From Trichomonas tenax (taxonomy: Eukaryota > Parabasalia > Trichomonadida > Trichomonadidae), in the NCBI GenBank assembly GCA_023091735.1, contig JALKBU010000231.1:1-58222 (forward strand): 58,222 nucleotides of DNA, given 5' to 3'. How positions within the stretch are numbered: position 1 is the first letter of the stretch; each line of letters starts with the position of its first letter. Shown here piece after piece: positions 48,891 through 58,222 of the stretch. Both the position numbers and the translations under genes were made by a program. A model generated the notes under the pieces. The model was given only the letters and a program-made list of their open reading frames with translations, searched no databases and was not told where the DNA came from.

Positions 48891-50954
48891 TTAAGCACCT
48901 GTTTCTGGAACACCTAATTCAACAATTTCTGGTTTGCATGTATTTGCTTCACCCGCAATAATTGTAGATGACTCTGACTGTTCATCATTAGCAGCCTTCT
49001 GCATGCTGTGGATTGACTCTGAATGCGAGTGTGACTTTGATGAAGAGGAAGATGATGATGAAGATTCAGAGTTTTCTTCATCTTTCTCACTATTGTCCTC
49101 TTTGTCATCATCACTCTTCTCCGACTTCTCTGATTTCTGCGAGACGGACTTCTTCTCAGACTTTTGAGAAACAGACTTCTTTTCTGATTTCTCAGCCTTT
49201 TCACCATCTTCGTCCTTCTTCTCCTTTTCTTCTGCAATAGCATCAGACATCTTCTCTGGTTCACCGTTAGCTTCATCTGTTACAAATGTGTACTCATCCT
49301 CATACTCCTCGATGATCTCTGTTGTGAATGTTGTTCTGTCGTCTTCTGTATTCTCGTTTCTTGTATATGACTTTTCAAGAATCTCCTGATCGACTTCTAA
49401 GACAACCTTGTTGTCTGCTGGCTCTGTTGATGGGAGGAAAATTTCATCATCGCCTTCCTTCTTGGTAGAGTGGCTTTCTTCCTTGTTATCCTCTGTATCT
49501 GTGTACTCAGAGTACTTGTTGTTCTCGGAGGAGTCGTTGTGGTTAGAAATGACAACCTGAACTGGCTGCTTGTCTTCGGATGAAGCGGATTTCTTGGAGG
49601 AGTAAGAATCACTATAATCTGACTCTTTCTCGACTGGCTTTGGAGGGGACTCTGGTGATGGAAGAGGAGATGGCTTTCCTTCGCTCTTCTTGCTGGCGCT
49701 CTTTGGCTCAACAACCTTTTCGTCCGAATAATCGGAATAGTCGTTCTTCTCTTCCTGCTTCGGTGCTGGCTTCGGAGAGTGCTTTGGTGATGGAGCTGGG
49801 GAAGCAGCTGGCGACTTCGTGGCTGCTGGAGGTTGTGGCTTTTCGTCTGAGGACTCGGAGCTTGATGATTCATTCATCTTGAGATCGCGTTCCTTTGCTT
49901 GAAGAGCAGACTGAACTGGAATTGGGATACGTGGAGCCTTTTCAATCGCTTGGACATCATCATCTGTGCTGTCTGATGACTTTTCGATGCTTTCTTTGAG
50001 GCTGGAGTTTCTGAGTGAGTCGTGCTTCTCTGGCGACTTCTGGTGCGACTTGTGGCTCTGCTTGGATGTGGACTGAGAAGAGCTTGATTTCGGATACTTG
50101 TCGTTATTTTGTATATTACCATCAGAGGAGTCTGAATCAGACTCGATATCTGGAAGACGGCGCTTCTGGTTCTTCTGCTGTGCTGCTGGGCGCTTTGGAT
50201 CGACAGTAGAGGACTCAAAATACTCTGTTTGTGGAATAACTCTTGATTCCCACTGATTTCCTGAATCCCAGTCATCGTCATCCTTCTGGATCGCGGCAAT
50301 CATCTGTCTGATGATCTCAAGTTCCTCCGGTGGGAATCCTTGTTGATCGATGTTGATTTCTTTGATGGAGCGAACGATGCTGGCGTTGTGGGGTCTCTTA
50401 TTCAAGAATTCGCGAACCAAGTCGGTGACTTTGGCCGTCAATCCGCCGTTTCTGACGGTGATTGTCTGAATCTGGTATGGAGAGACGTTGTTGAAGAGTT
50501 CATTGAATCCACGGTCTCCGATTGGAACATCACAGAAGATTATGTTGATGACTGACGTCGAATTTGCAACAGCGTGGCAGATCGTGTTGATATATTTCGA
50601 AGGAATTTTGATATTCGCGAATTCGAGTGTTTCTAAATGAAGCGATTTAGGAACGACACGTTTGATGATTTTTGTGAGGTATTGAAGATAGGATGGATGG
50701 TTATACATAATAGAAGCGCCGATTATCTGTTCGCGCCTCTTACTGTGCCTTCCGTCCTTTTTGTATTCGTAGTAGAAATCGTTGCACAACTTGATATGCT
50801 TGCACTTCTTGAATATGAAATTCGGGAGGCCATTAAAGAATGGCTTGTACTCGTCGAAAGAGAGCAGGGAGAAGTCGAATGAGCACCTCTCCTGGTTGCC
50901 GTTACCGACGAGATACATCATGCGAGATGTATACGGAGGGTCGGTTGTCGCCAT
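48891..50954 (-). CDS. Leucine-rich-repeat-like protein with acidic Ser-rich tail
   Basis: The frame opens with TTG at 50981; the first ATG at 50954 (MATTDPPYTSRMM) gives 687 aa and lies about 17-25 nt after an initiator-like TCACTTTT (50971-50978). Residues 1-250 contain irregular leucine-rich, RNase-inhibitor-like segments (KSLHLETLEFANIKIPSKY, YQIQTITVRNGGLTAKVTDL). The remaining ~430 residues are low-complexity with Ser, Glu, Lys and Pro, including tandem SEKKSVSQK units, KPAPKQEEKNDYSDY and runs of Ser with Asp/Glu (CK2-like sites). No catalytic motif is seen. It may be a scaffold or nuclear/cytoskeletal protein, but this is not shown. It is convergent with the BRCT gene. Confidence 0.8.
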   Translation of the reverse strand: MATTDPPYTSRMMYLVGNGNQERCSFDFSLLSFDEYKPFFNGLPNFIFKKCKHIKLCNDFYYEYKKDGRHSKRREQIIGASIMYNHPSYLQYLTKIIKRVVPKSLHLETLEFANIKIPSKYINTICHAVANSTSVINIIFCDVPIGDRGFNELFNNVSPYQIQTITVRNGGLTAKVTDLVREFLNKRPHNASIVRSIKEINIDQQGFPPEELEIIRQMIAAIQKDDDDWDSGNQWESRVIPQTEYFESSTVDPKRPAAQQKNQKRRLPDIESDSDSSDGNIQNNDKYPKSSSSQSTSKQSHKSHQKSPEKHDSLRNSSLKESIEKSSDSTDDDVQAIEKAPRIPIPVQSALQAKERDLKMNESSSSESSDEKPQPPAATKSPAASPAPSPKHSPKPAPKQEEKNDYSDYSDEKVVEPKSASKKSEGKPSPLPSPESPPKPVEKESDYSDSYSSKKSASSEDKQPVQVVISNHNDSSENNKYSEYTDTEDNKEESHSTKKEGDDEIFLPSTEPADNKVVLEVDQEILEKSYTRNENTEDDRTTFTTEIIEEYEDEYTFVTDEANGEPEKMSDAIAEEKEKKDEDGEKAEKSEKKSVSQKSEKKSVSQKSEKSEKSDDDKEDNSEKDEENSESSSSSSSSSKSHSHSESIHSMQKAANDEQSESSTIIAGEANTCKPEIVELGVPETGA

Positions 50955-50970
50955 CTTTACAAAATTGGTG

Positions 50971-50978
50971 AAAAGTGA
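50971..50978 (-). promoter_or_regulatory. Initiator-like element of the LRR gene
   Basis: TCACTTTT on the minus strand, followed by TCACCAATTTTG and the ATG at 50954. It fits TCAYTW and supports that start. Confidence 0.45.
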
Positions 50979-51661
50979 CAACTAACGGGAGATACTTTAC
51001 ACTACAACTTGAGTCCTCTAATTATGTGATTTTTGGATATGACTATATGTGTATATTCTAACTTTGGGCTAAAATGAACTCAAAGCCATTGTTACAAAAC
51101 GGTTATTTTCAGAAAATCTGAAATTGCCATTGTTAAATTTACACGACGAATACTTACTTGTTTTATTTGCTTTAGGCACACATCATTTCGGAATTAACCT
51201 TTGTCATTATCAGAAATTACAGGTCAAAAATCATGTTCGTTTTTTTAATTCTCGAATGAACTTCTAGCATTCACAAGCATCCATGCTTTTTAAAACTCTA
51301 AAATATCCTTAAAGTAAAAATGCATAATTATTAATCATCAAGATTTGAATTTGATTTATGCCATGAGCTCATAGCTTTACAAAACGCATATAGAGTCCTT
51401 TCATATTAAGGAATATCATTATTTGAATATAATATTTTTGAAGATCTTAATATTAGTCCATATCTCATGCTAAATTACTACACATAAAATGTGTCATTGT
51501 TTTGTAAATTAGTTTCATCATTTTAGCATAATTATATTTTTATTGAATTTGGTTTTGGGATATGTTAATCAAAATGATATTGATTCATTTCAAATTAAAC
51601 AGTTTGTTCAATTTTGTAAACTCAAACATCATATATAACAATGTAGTAGATAAAAGATCAA
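50979..51661. other. Intergenic, no gene seen
   Basis: About 680 bp of AT-rich sequence between the LRR gene and the unknown gene. I find no RNA, repeat or coding remnant. Confidence 0.55.
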
Positions 51662-52447
51662 TTAATATTCTTCTTGTATGCCAGTTGAGAATTTCCAGTC
51701 TGGAGCTGGTGTGAAAACATTTGGTCCGTAGTGTTTAACAAATTCGATAAAATTAGGATTGGAATCTAATTTTCTCGTAGTATAAGCAACAAATTGTGGA
51801 GGTCTGCATGGTTCCTGCATAACAGTGTGTCCAGCGGAGTATCCTCCAGGACCATCAACAGTGATTACATCATCTAATATCAATGTTGGAAATAAATTCT
51901 CAGAATTGAGAATTCTATCACCCTCTTTCTTCTTTTCCTTGCAAGCAACCCAAAACAAAACGTGAACTTGACCTTCAATCGACTTATTCACTGTGATTGA
52001 TGGAATTATTGAAACTTTTGGACATCTTTTTGTGCAAATCCTAAAAACATTTGTTGATCCGTTCTCACTAAGATGTGCAGGGCCTCTTTCAAACTTTATC
52101 CATGGCTCAGGCTTTTTGTGTAATCCAAATAATCTTATTTTATGCTTATTTATATTGACATTAAGTAATTCTAATGTTGCAGAAAGCTTTTTGAATGCAT
52201 CGGCAGGATGTAAGTATAGCAATGAGACGTATAAATGATGATCTTGAAGGTGCCAATCCGTAAATTCCTTTCGAGGAGTTGTTGGTATGATTTTTATGTA
52301 CAAATTTGCAGTCTGTTTCTTGGTTTGGACACCTTTCATCTGTATAACGTTCTCTGCATCAACATCTAACGGAATAACAGTTAATTTGAGCCCATTATGT
52401 GTTTTATTTTCAAATGAATTCAGTGATATTAAAATTTTATAAATCAA
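51662..52447 (-). CDS. Protein of unknown family
   Basis: A 261-codon frame that begins with TTG at 52447. The first ATG is at 52339 (MKGVQTKKQTANLYIKI), giving 225 aa, although the preceding 36 codons (FENKTHNGLKLTVIPLDVDA) also look coding. The product is mixed alpha/beta with WHLQDHHLYVSLLYLHPADA, KKPEPWIKFERGPAH, and a C-terminal region rich in Pro and aromatic residues (GPGGYSAGHTVMQEPCRPPQ, FTPAPDWKFSTG). No known motif, signal peptide or membrane segment is seen. The 5' end may have been lost or may start at 52339. Upstream is a long AT-rich gap before the Myb pseudogene. Confidence 0.6.
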   Translation of the reverse strand: MIYKILISLNSFENKTHNGLKLTVIPLDVDAENVIQMKGVQTKKQTANLYIKIIPTTPRKEFTDWHLQDHHLYVSLLYLHPADAFKKLSATLELLNVNINKHKIRLFGLHKKPEPWIKFERGPAHLSENGSTNVFRICTKRCPKVSIIPSITVNKSIEGQVHVLFWVACKEKKKEGDRILNSENLFPTLILDDVITVDGPGGYSAGHTVMQEPCRPPQFVAYTTRKLDSNPNFIEFVKHYGPNVFTPAPDWKFSTGIQEEY

Positions 52448-52855
52448 AGCAAAAATGCTTTAACAATACTGCAAATCAGGAATGCTTCAATATAAACGAC
52501 ATGTCACATAATGTTATTTACTAATTTTGTTTACAAAAAAAGTTATACTTAAGTAAACATTATACAGCAAATTAGATGCTTTACCAAAATAATTATAAGA
52601 GTTGATTTCACTGGTTGGGAAATACGTTATTAATAAAAATGAAGCCAAAATAATCGTATTTCTCAAATTATTTTACGATTTTTAATACTTTCTCAAAAGC
52701 TTATAAATTTTGAATGTTCATTCAAATGCAATCTCCTCGAAATAATGATCTATATACTAAAATAGAAATATCATTTCGACAACTCATTCTCAATTTTTCA
52801 ACTCTAAAATATAAATTCAGAAATTATTTTTAAAAAACAACACAAAATAATACTT

Positions 52856-53467
52856 TCAAAGGATTGAGAAATCGAAGCTATCGTTCCAATTCACTGGCTC
52901 TGGGTCGCTCCCTGAAAAGGAAACTTCCTCTTCTTCGGTACAAATAGAGTCCACTAACTCGTCAACAGAAAATTCTGGAAAAATTTCTTTTGATATTTGC
53001 TTTTGCTGCGAAATCTGCTGAATATTATTGGCTGTAGTTGGTACTATGTACTGCGTGCTTGCTTTAGGCATACTTTGAGCAGCTTTTTCTTCAATATTTT
53101 GTTTTTCATTCGGAAGAGTTTGAAGAGCTAGAGCTTTGCCTTTAGCAACAAACAATTAGTATCTGTTTTAGATGTTGACATCAGATCGTGAATCGAAGAA
53201 TTCAACAATTTTTGACCACTTTGGACCCATTTTTTGGACTTTTTGGATCAACAGCTGATCTGCTTCAGCTGACCACAGTCCATTTATAACACTGGGAGAA
53301 AGATAATTGATGTAGCGCTCACGGCATTGTCTAGTTGTCCTTGTTTGCATTATTGCAGCAATCTTTTTTCACACTCTTGAGCCATGAATGCGCATAGGTT
53401 CAATTAGGCGCGAATCCTCTTCAGCTGTGAACTTCTGTCTGGTTGACTTTGATTCCTGTTTCTCCAT
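52856..53467 (-). pseudogene. R2R3-Myb pseudogene, three in-frame stops
   Basis: From ATG 53467 to 52856 a single frame of 204 codons contains three stops (TGA 53369-53371, TAA 53168-53170, TAA 53156-53158) and no frameshift. Before the TGA stands KFTAEEDSRLIEPMRIHGSR, then KKIAAIMQTRTTRQCRERYI (Myb repeat 1), then GLWSAEADQLLIQKVQKMGP and KWSKIVEFFDSRSDVNI (repeat 2). The TGA is where a Trp is expected in repeat 1 (TGG to TGA). After the third stop an acidic/Gln-rich tail follows. Myb repeats are otherwise well preserved, so inactivation looks recent. Confidence 0.75.
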
Positions 53468-55744
53468 CTAAAGAGAATGGCAAATGAGCCTGAAAAAATG
53501 AATAAAAAAAAACCTTTGAAAACAAACCACAAATCTTATTCAATCATCTAAATGTTATTTTTACATATTGACTCACGAGCTGTGTTCTTTTCAATGAGTA
53601 AAACTACCAAATATTGGCTGAGCAAATCGTTTGGAAGATGTTTATCTAAACCATGAAAATACTCTTAAGTTCGATATATTCATACCATATAGTCGACAGG
53701 TTTACCATTTTAAGTGCGAAATTATACAGTTGTCATGAAATTGAGACAGATGATGATCAAATCATTATTGGAGGACATATGAAAAATGCAGTTAAATGGT
53801 TAAGGGATATCCTCCTATTATTCCGTTTTTGATTACCCAGTTTCACAATACTTTAGTCACTCCCCTTGCCTTTTTGGGTATTTACGTGCCATATTGTCAG
53901 ATTCATTTTTTAATGGATGGTTCAACGCTGTTTACCCCAAACTCATATGTAAACTGCTAGCTGAGGCTTTTCCGCATGAATTAACGCATACCATGCAATA
54001 CATGAGTACCAATAAACTTCAAAAAATCAGCTCATAAATTAGGTAATTTCTTCATATCTCAGAAATTCATACGATGATCATTAATTTTGACTTCAAGTTC
54101 TCCAAATAAATTGTATACACTATCCACTTCTGTAATAAAAATATTATCATATCGTTAACAATTTTAGGTCCAAAATTATTCAATCACGAAAAACAATAAT
54201 TTCTCATATTTGAGTCCAGAATCGCAAAATACAGGCGAATTCTAGCACCTCCATACACAGAATATCAATCAAATCCAACAAAACGTTGAAATTTTACTGA
54301 TGATTTTCACAAAATAATGATGATTACGCTTATTCATGTAAATTTAATTTTCTCATTGCTATTAGTATCATACAAGGAATCATCTGCTTAATTATAACTA
54401 CTAAAGCAATACATAAATAAATTATCATAACAGATCTTAGTAAAAACTTTAATGTAATTCATTGGGTAGTATTCGAAATTAAATATTTTCATAATGTGGA
54501 ACATTTTCACTATGTAATACTCCTTAATCTAACGTTTTTCAAAAATGAATGAAAAAAATTAAAAATGTCTATTTTAACGATTTGCTCAATCAACATTCAT
54601 TATGTAATAATTATAAAATCCAAGTCATTATTCGGATTTCATTTTTTCCTTCTTAAAGGTTCAAAAAAAATAAATCGTTTGTTTCGATCAAAGAAATTTT
54701 TTCTGCAAATTTCAATTATTCTAACTAATAATATAAATAGTATCCACTAACTATGGAGAATTGATATTCAATTAAGAGCATGATAAATGAACTAATAATA
54801 AATTTCAATTTATAATTCTCCTGCCAGATGAGCGGGATATGATATTTTTGACATCACTATACCATGTATATCTTATATATAATGCATTTCATGGAATTTA
54901 AAATATATTTTTTTTTCGACAAAAAGAAAAAAAATAAAAATAAAAAGGCTTTCCACAAATCGAACCAATGGCATATATAACCATTAGCATTAACTAAACC
55001 ACTACACCACAATTTAATATTCACTATTTTTATTCAATGGTGACACTAAAAATCTTGTCTGCAGAAAGATGACTCAAAAAAGGAAAAAAAGGCACCAGCG
55101 ATGTTTCGAACAACCAAACTTAAATCAAAATTCCTGACATCCCTTGCTTTAGACCTGTGGCTAAAGTGTTGTGAAACAGGGTTTTCAATAATTCGAAAAA
55201 TTTCCAAAATATTTTTTGATTTCAACAAACATATTCTTTTCTATTATGACAGTAAACTACACGCATGCATCCTGCCTCTCAATTACACTGAAAATATAAT
55301 GTTTCTTTTATCATAGTTACTCGGAAGAATGATTCTTGGACAAAAGTTATCAATCATCTACAACTTTGTTAATAACACATATAAATGAATTTTACATTTA
55401 TTACTGTATCTAACTTCATAACAGAAAACCACTTTAGCTATATCATTATATACATTTTTCATTCGAAATCTTGTCACATCAAAAGATTCTAAAAATAATG
55501 AACACCACGCCGAGCAAATATGTAGAATCTATGCTTATGAACGAAAAACGATTTGACATTTTTAGTTTTCATAGAATAATTAGTTTTTGTAATAAAATCA
55601 ATAATGTGCTGAGCAATATAGTTAAATATATGCAGTATAAAAAGATGAATGGAATAGCATGCGTTATTTATGAAATTATTGCTCATTGATCGACTTTGCC
55701 GACAAAGAATAATCCCGAGAAATAAGGTTAAAACAGTGAAATAC
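53468..55744. other. Long gene-poor stretch with tRNA-like sequence
   Basis: About 2.3 kb, AT-rich. A tRNA-like sequence lies at 54947-55016 (minus strand), and a second B-box-like GTTCGAAAC followed by a T-run lies near 55085-55115 on the minus strand. Short frames at 55101-55316 and 55471-55689 have random codon use and are not called. Nothing else is supportable. Confidence 0.5.
54947..55016 (-). ncRNA. tRNA-like / pseudo-tRNA with A and B boxes
   Basis: The minus strand carries TGGTGTAGTGG (A-box like), GGTTCGATTTG (B-box like) about 40 nt later, then GTGGAAAGCC and a T-run, the order of a pol III tRNA gene. A possible anticodon stem ATGGT/GCCAT encloses TATATAT. The acceptor and T stems do not pair well, so it is a degraded tRNA, an unusual tRNA or a tRNA-derived sequence. 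Confidence 0.3.
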
Positions 55745-56947
55745 ATGGATGGAGATATCGAACAGCATTTAGTTGATTCGGGCTCCGGAATGGCTTTCGA
55801 AGACGCAGATTCGAAAAAGAGCAATGAATTATGGCTGTTTTTCTGGCTTGGCAATGTTTCTCTTCTTGTTTTTAATATTGCAATTAACGCAATCGACATT
55901 TACAAAGTAATTACTAAAGACAACAACATTGGCAATGATTTAAATCGCGCTTACAACATTCCTTCATCAATTGCCGCTTTATTATTATGTTTCATAACAA
56001 TTACGAACCATAAGAAGTCATACATCATTAACATCATCGGCTTGATACTGTGCCTTATCATTTTAGCGGTATCAATGGTTGTTAAACTCTCTTCTAAATA
56101 CGTTTACTGGATTTCGGTCATAACAATTGGAATGTCCGGAATTTTCTCGTCGATTATATTGTCCAGTTCATTTGCTTTGGCTGCACAGTTCTCTGAAGAA
56201 TCATCTACAGCTGTTTCATCAGGAAACGGATTATGCGGAGTTTTAGCTGCAGTTTTAAGAATTATTACAAAGGCAGTGTTCTCTTCTGAGTCGCAACTCA
56301 AATATTCATCCGTGAGCTATTTTGTTCTTTCTGCTTTGATTATTGTTGCAACCTTGATTTACTTCATGAAAAGACTTCGTCAACCATCAATTTCAAGAAA
56401 ATTCATCTTCAAAACAGACAAAATCGAGCTTAAACAGTTCCTTACAAGTATTGGAGGCACTTTTAAGCATATTTTCTGGTTATGGCTTGGAATGACGATT
56501 AACTTCCTGATCACACTTGTTTTGTTCCCAGGATATGTAACTGGAGGACCACAAGGTATCCTTAAGTCATGGACTGATGTTTTAATCACTACGATATTTT
56601 GCATTTTCGATTGGCTTGGAAGATGGCTCCCATCCAAGTTCATTTGGCCATCAGCAAAGTATTCCATCATTCCAATCTTATTAAGACTCGTTTTCTTCCC
56701 ATTAGAAATGATTTCATTGCAGAAATACGTAAATCTCGGCGAGCCTTGGTATACAATCTTCATGATGATACCATTCGCTTTGACAAACGGTTACTTTGGA
56801 ACAATTGTTATGATCCAAGCTTCGACATCAGAAAAATTAAACAACGAACGGAAGAAAATCGCCGGATTTTTGATGGCTTTTGCTATCAACTTTGGTATTA
56901 TTATTGCGATGTTTTTGACATACGTGATGCCAATACCAAAGCAATAA
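55745..56947 (+). CDS. Equilibrative nucleoside transporter (ENT/SLC29) family
   Basis: The frame is open from ATG 55670, but MDGDIEQHLVDSGSGM at 55745 is the likelier start (400 aa). About eleven hydrophobic segments can be followed, with the first near 30-50 (LWLFFWLGNVSLLVFNIAI) and the last at the C-terminus (AGFLMAFAINFGIIIAMFLTYV). Family marks include AVSSGNGLCGVLAAVLRIITKA in the middle, the large basic cytosolic loop, FDWLGRWLP and the proline-rich RLVFFPLE. ENT proteins carry nucleosides or nucleobases across membranes, which matters in trichomonads since they cannot make purines or pyrimidines de novo. No N-terminal signal is needed. It is followed closely by an LRR_5 fragment on the other strand. 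Confidence 0.85.
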   Translation: MDGDIEQHLVDSGSGMAFEDADSKKSNELWLFFWLGNVSLLVFNIAINAIDIYKVITKDNNIGNDLNRAYNIPSSIAALLLCFITITNHKKSYIINIIGLILCLIILAVSMVVKLSSKYVYWISVITIGMSGIFSSIILSSSFALAAQFSEESSTAVSSGNGLCGVLAAVLRIITKAVFSSESQLKYSSVSYFVLSALIIVATLIYFMKRLRQPSISRKFIFKTDKIELKQFLTSIGGTFKHIFWLWLGMTINFLITLVLFPGYVTGGPQGILKSWTDVLITTIFCIFDWLGRWLPSKFIWPSAKYSIIPILLRLVFFPLEMISLQKYVNLGEPWYTIFMMIPFALTNGYFGTIVMIQASTSEKLNNERKKIAGFLMAFAINFGIIIAMFLTYVMPIPKQ

Positions 56948-56980
56948 AAATATATGTGATAAATATAATTAATGAGTTTT

Positions 56981-57649
56981 TTACATACTAATGAAAGGAA
57001 ATAGATAAAACAGCTTGAACATAGAACAAGAATGTCGATTATGAATACAAGTTACATAAGCATATAATGATTTATATTTTCCAAGCGTCATAAAGCTGCT
57101 TGATATAATTGTTACCTTGGAAACTTTTGTCAATGCATTGCTAAGTTTAACGTTATGAACAGCTGTTTCAAATATCAACGTTATTTGATTTATAAAACCA
57201 AAGTCTTCAATACCAATAAAATTTATTTGTGAATCTCTCCTGAACAAAACTGTAGCTGAACTGTTTGCAACAGCATTCAAGCCTCGTTCTTTTGCTGTAA
57301 AATTCCAAAAATGAATTGAACAAGTGTTGATTATTTGAATAGAAGATGGAAGCTCGATATACTTGAGGTTGTAACAGTCACAGAAGCTTCTAGTGGGAAT
57401 ATTTTGAAATTTAGCATTTATAATAATTCTTTCAAGTAAATAACACCGAGAGAATGCATATGGTGCTATAGCAAGGACAGGAAGATTATCAAAGAACTCA
57501 GGGACGATCAATGTTCCAAAAACAGATGTTGTTGAAATAGCAGCTGTTGGATTTAATTGATTGATTAACGACTCATTTCCAACGCACACAAAGTCGCTGT
57601 ACTCAATGTATCTGATTCCATTTACTATAACTTCCGTCGACTTTTTGCG
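56981..57649 (-). pseudogene. BspA-like LRR_5 fragment
   Basis: A minus frame of about 220 codons, open from 57649 without an ATG (the GTG at 57589 is the first usable codon). It has LRR_5-type units such as LAIAPYAFSRCYLLERIIIN, IPTRSFCDCYNLKYIELPSS and IGIEDFGFINQITLIF, but the ends are missing and the C-terminus loses the pattern. The N-terminal phrase VIVNGIRYIEYSDFV resembles the start of some BspA paralogues. It is a relict fragment of the same family as the long frame at 2821-5301. Confidence 0.6.
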
Positions 57650-57791
57650 TTAGATCATGAATAGCATTCTTCAAATCATAAAAGTGAGCTCTGATGCAGA
57701 TATTCTCATATAGTATAACCATAAATAAAAGTTTGCTAAATGATGCATTGAATAAAGGCTAAATTTTCTTTTTTGAATTTATATGAAATGG

Positions 57792-58222
57792 GGGAAAAAT
57801 TTTTCCTTCTACGGTGTAGTCCCGCGGCCTTCATAACTTTTTATCTGATCAATATTTTTTCGATTTGAAAGTACTTTCATGAACTTATTGATAGTTGTCT
57901 ATCCAGTGTTATAAGTGGCACAGTCTATATATCTATCAAATCATTGATTGCATTTCAAACCGTCCAAAAATATACGATTTCCAGCATAAATGTATGCACT
58001 AATATGCAGCATATGATATTTTTATGTGTATTATTGATTCAAATGCCTCTTATACGCTTAAAATTAAAAACGCAACTAATTCATTAATTGATTTTAGGGC
58101 GATTATACACATGAAAGTTATTGAATTTGATGGGATTTAAATTTGCAGCTGTAATAATGTAAAATTTTAGAATTTTAGATTTGGTTTTATTATTTATGAG
58201 ATTTTTCAATTGGAAAGTAAAA
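57792..58222. mobile_element. TIR-bounded non-coding element, copy 2 (cut by window end)
   Basis: It starts with GGGAAAAATTTTTCC and the TIR core of copy 1 (CCTTCTACGGTGTAGTCCCG), and follows copy 1 closely through about 57810-58185. It lacks the inverted arm that copy 1 carries at 16894-17050, and instead joins directly to the right-hand part matched near 17320-17350 of copy 1 (as reverse complement). The right end is beyond the window. Confidence 0.8.

Noticed and set aside
55101..55316. A short plus-strand frame near the tRNA-like sequence.
   Set aside because: No motif and AT-rich residues only; the tRNA-like neighbourhood makes coding less likely.
1..58222. CRISPR arrays, bacterial operons or ribosomal RNA.
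   Set aside because: No spaced direct repeats of CRISPR type, no Shine-Dalgarno context and no rRNA-like sequence were seen.

Overview
The window looks like nuclear DNA of a parabasalid flagellate, most likely a Tritrichomonas-type trichomonad. The evidence is a compact AT-rich genome with no intron that I could recognise, many protein-kinase genes (CAMK, CK1 and TKL types), R2R3-Myb proteins, BspA-like leucine-rich-repeat proteins, a DUF3447-type ankyrin protein, decayed beta-helix surface proteins, Maverick/Polinton and pogo-type transposon debris, and an IFT122 gene that implies flagella. Several genes have a Trichomonas-like initiator (TCAYTW-type) within about 10-25 nt of the ATG, and stop codons often run into TAAA. 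Species assignment is inference.

Layout. 0.2-2.6 kb: decayed coding remnants, a short perfect hairpin and a broken beta-helix surface-protein gene. 2.8-5.3 kb: a long BspA-like frame without an ATG start. 5.6-9.5 kb: a scrambled Maverick/Polinton remnant with capsid-like, repeat-motif and phage-tail-fibre-like frames, all broken, followed by a 19-bp hairpin and a truncated pogo/DDE_1 transposase (to 10.3 kb). 10.5-20.5 kb: coiled-coil protein, PP1-like phosphatase, ankyrin pseudogene, DENR (translation re-initiation), a TIR-bounded repeat element, R2R3-Myb and CAMK kinase. 21.2-25.1 kb: a graveyard of same-strand surface-protein pseudogenes with three recurring C-terminal tails. 25.6-57 kb: a gene-dense, mostly housekeeping block: small secreted protein, TKL kinase with armadillo/HEAT-like tail, CK1 kinase, VPS35 (retromer), GAF protein with a degenerate PDE-like domain, a 76-aa gene inside an inverted repeat, RasGAP-like protein, IFT122, a multi-BRCT TopBP1/Rad4-like protein, an LRR plus acidic-tail protein, an unknown protein, a Myb pseudogene and an ENT nucleoside transporter. 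The right end holds a BspA-like fragment and a second copy of the TIR element.

The intact genes do not form an operon. They are independent eukaryotic units with short intergenic regions, several divergent or convergent. The most unusual items are the 76-aa gene enclosed by ~76-bp inverted arms, an interleaved double inverted repeat next to it, the apparently dead PDE domain, the E2F-like palindrome at the BRCT gene that also lacks an ATG, the scrambled Maverick with a tail-fibre protein, the two perfect 19-bp hairpins beside broken coding frames, and the foldback TIR element. Many frames that look like genes use non-ATG codons at their 5' end, so I moved starts to the first plausible ATG where one exists and say so where none exists.
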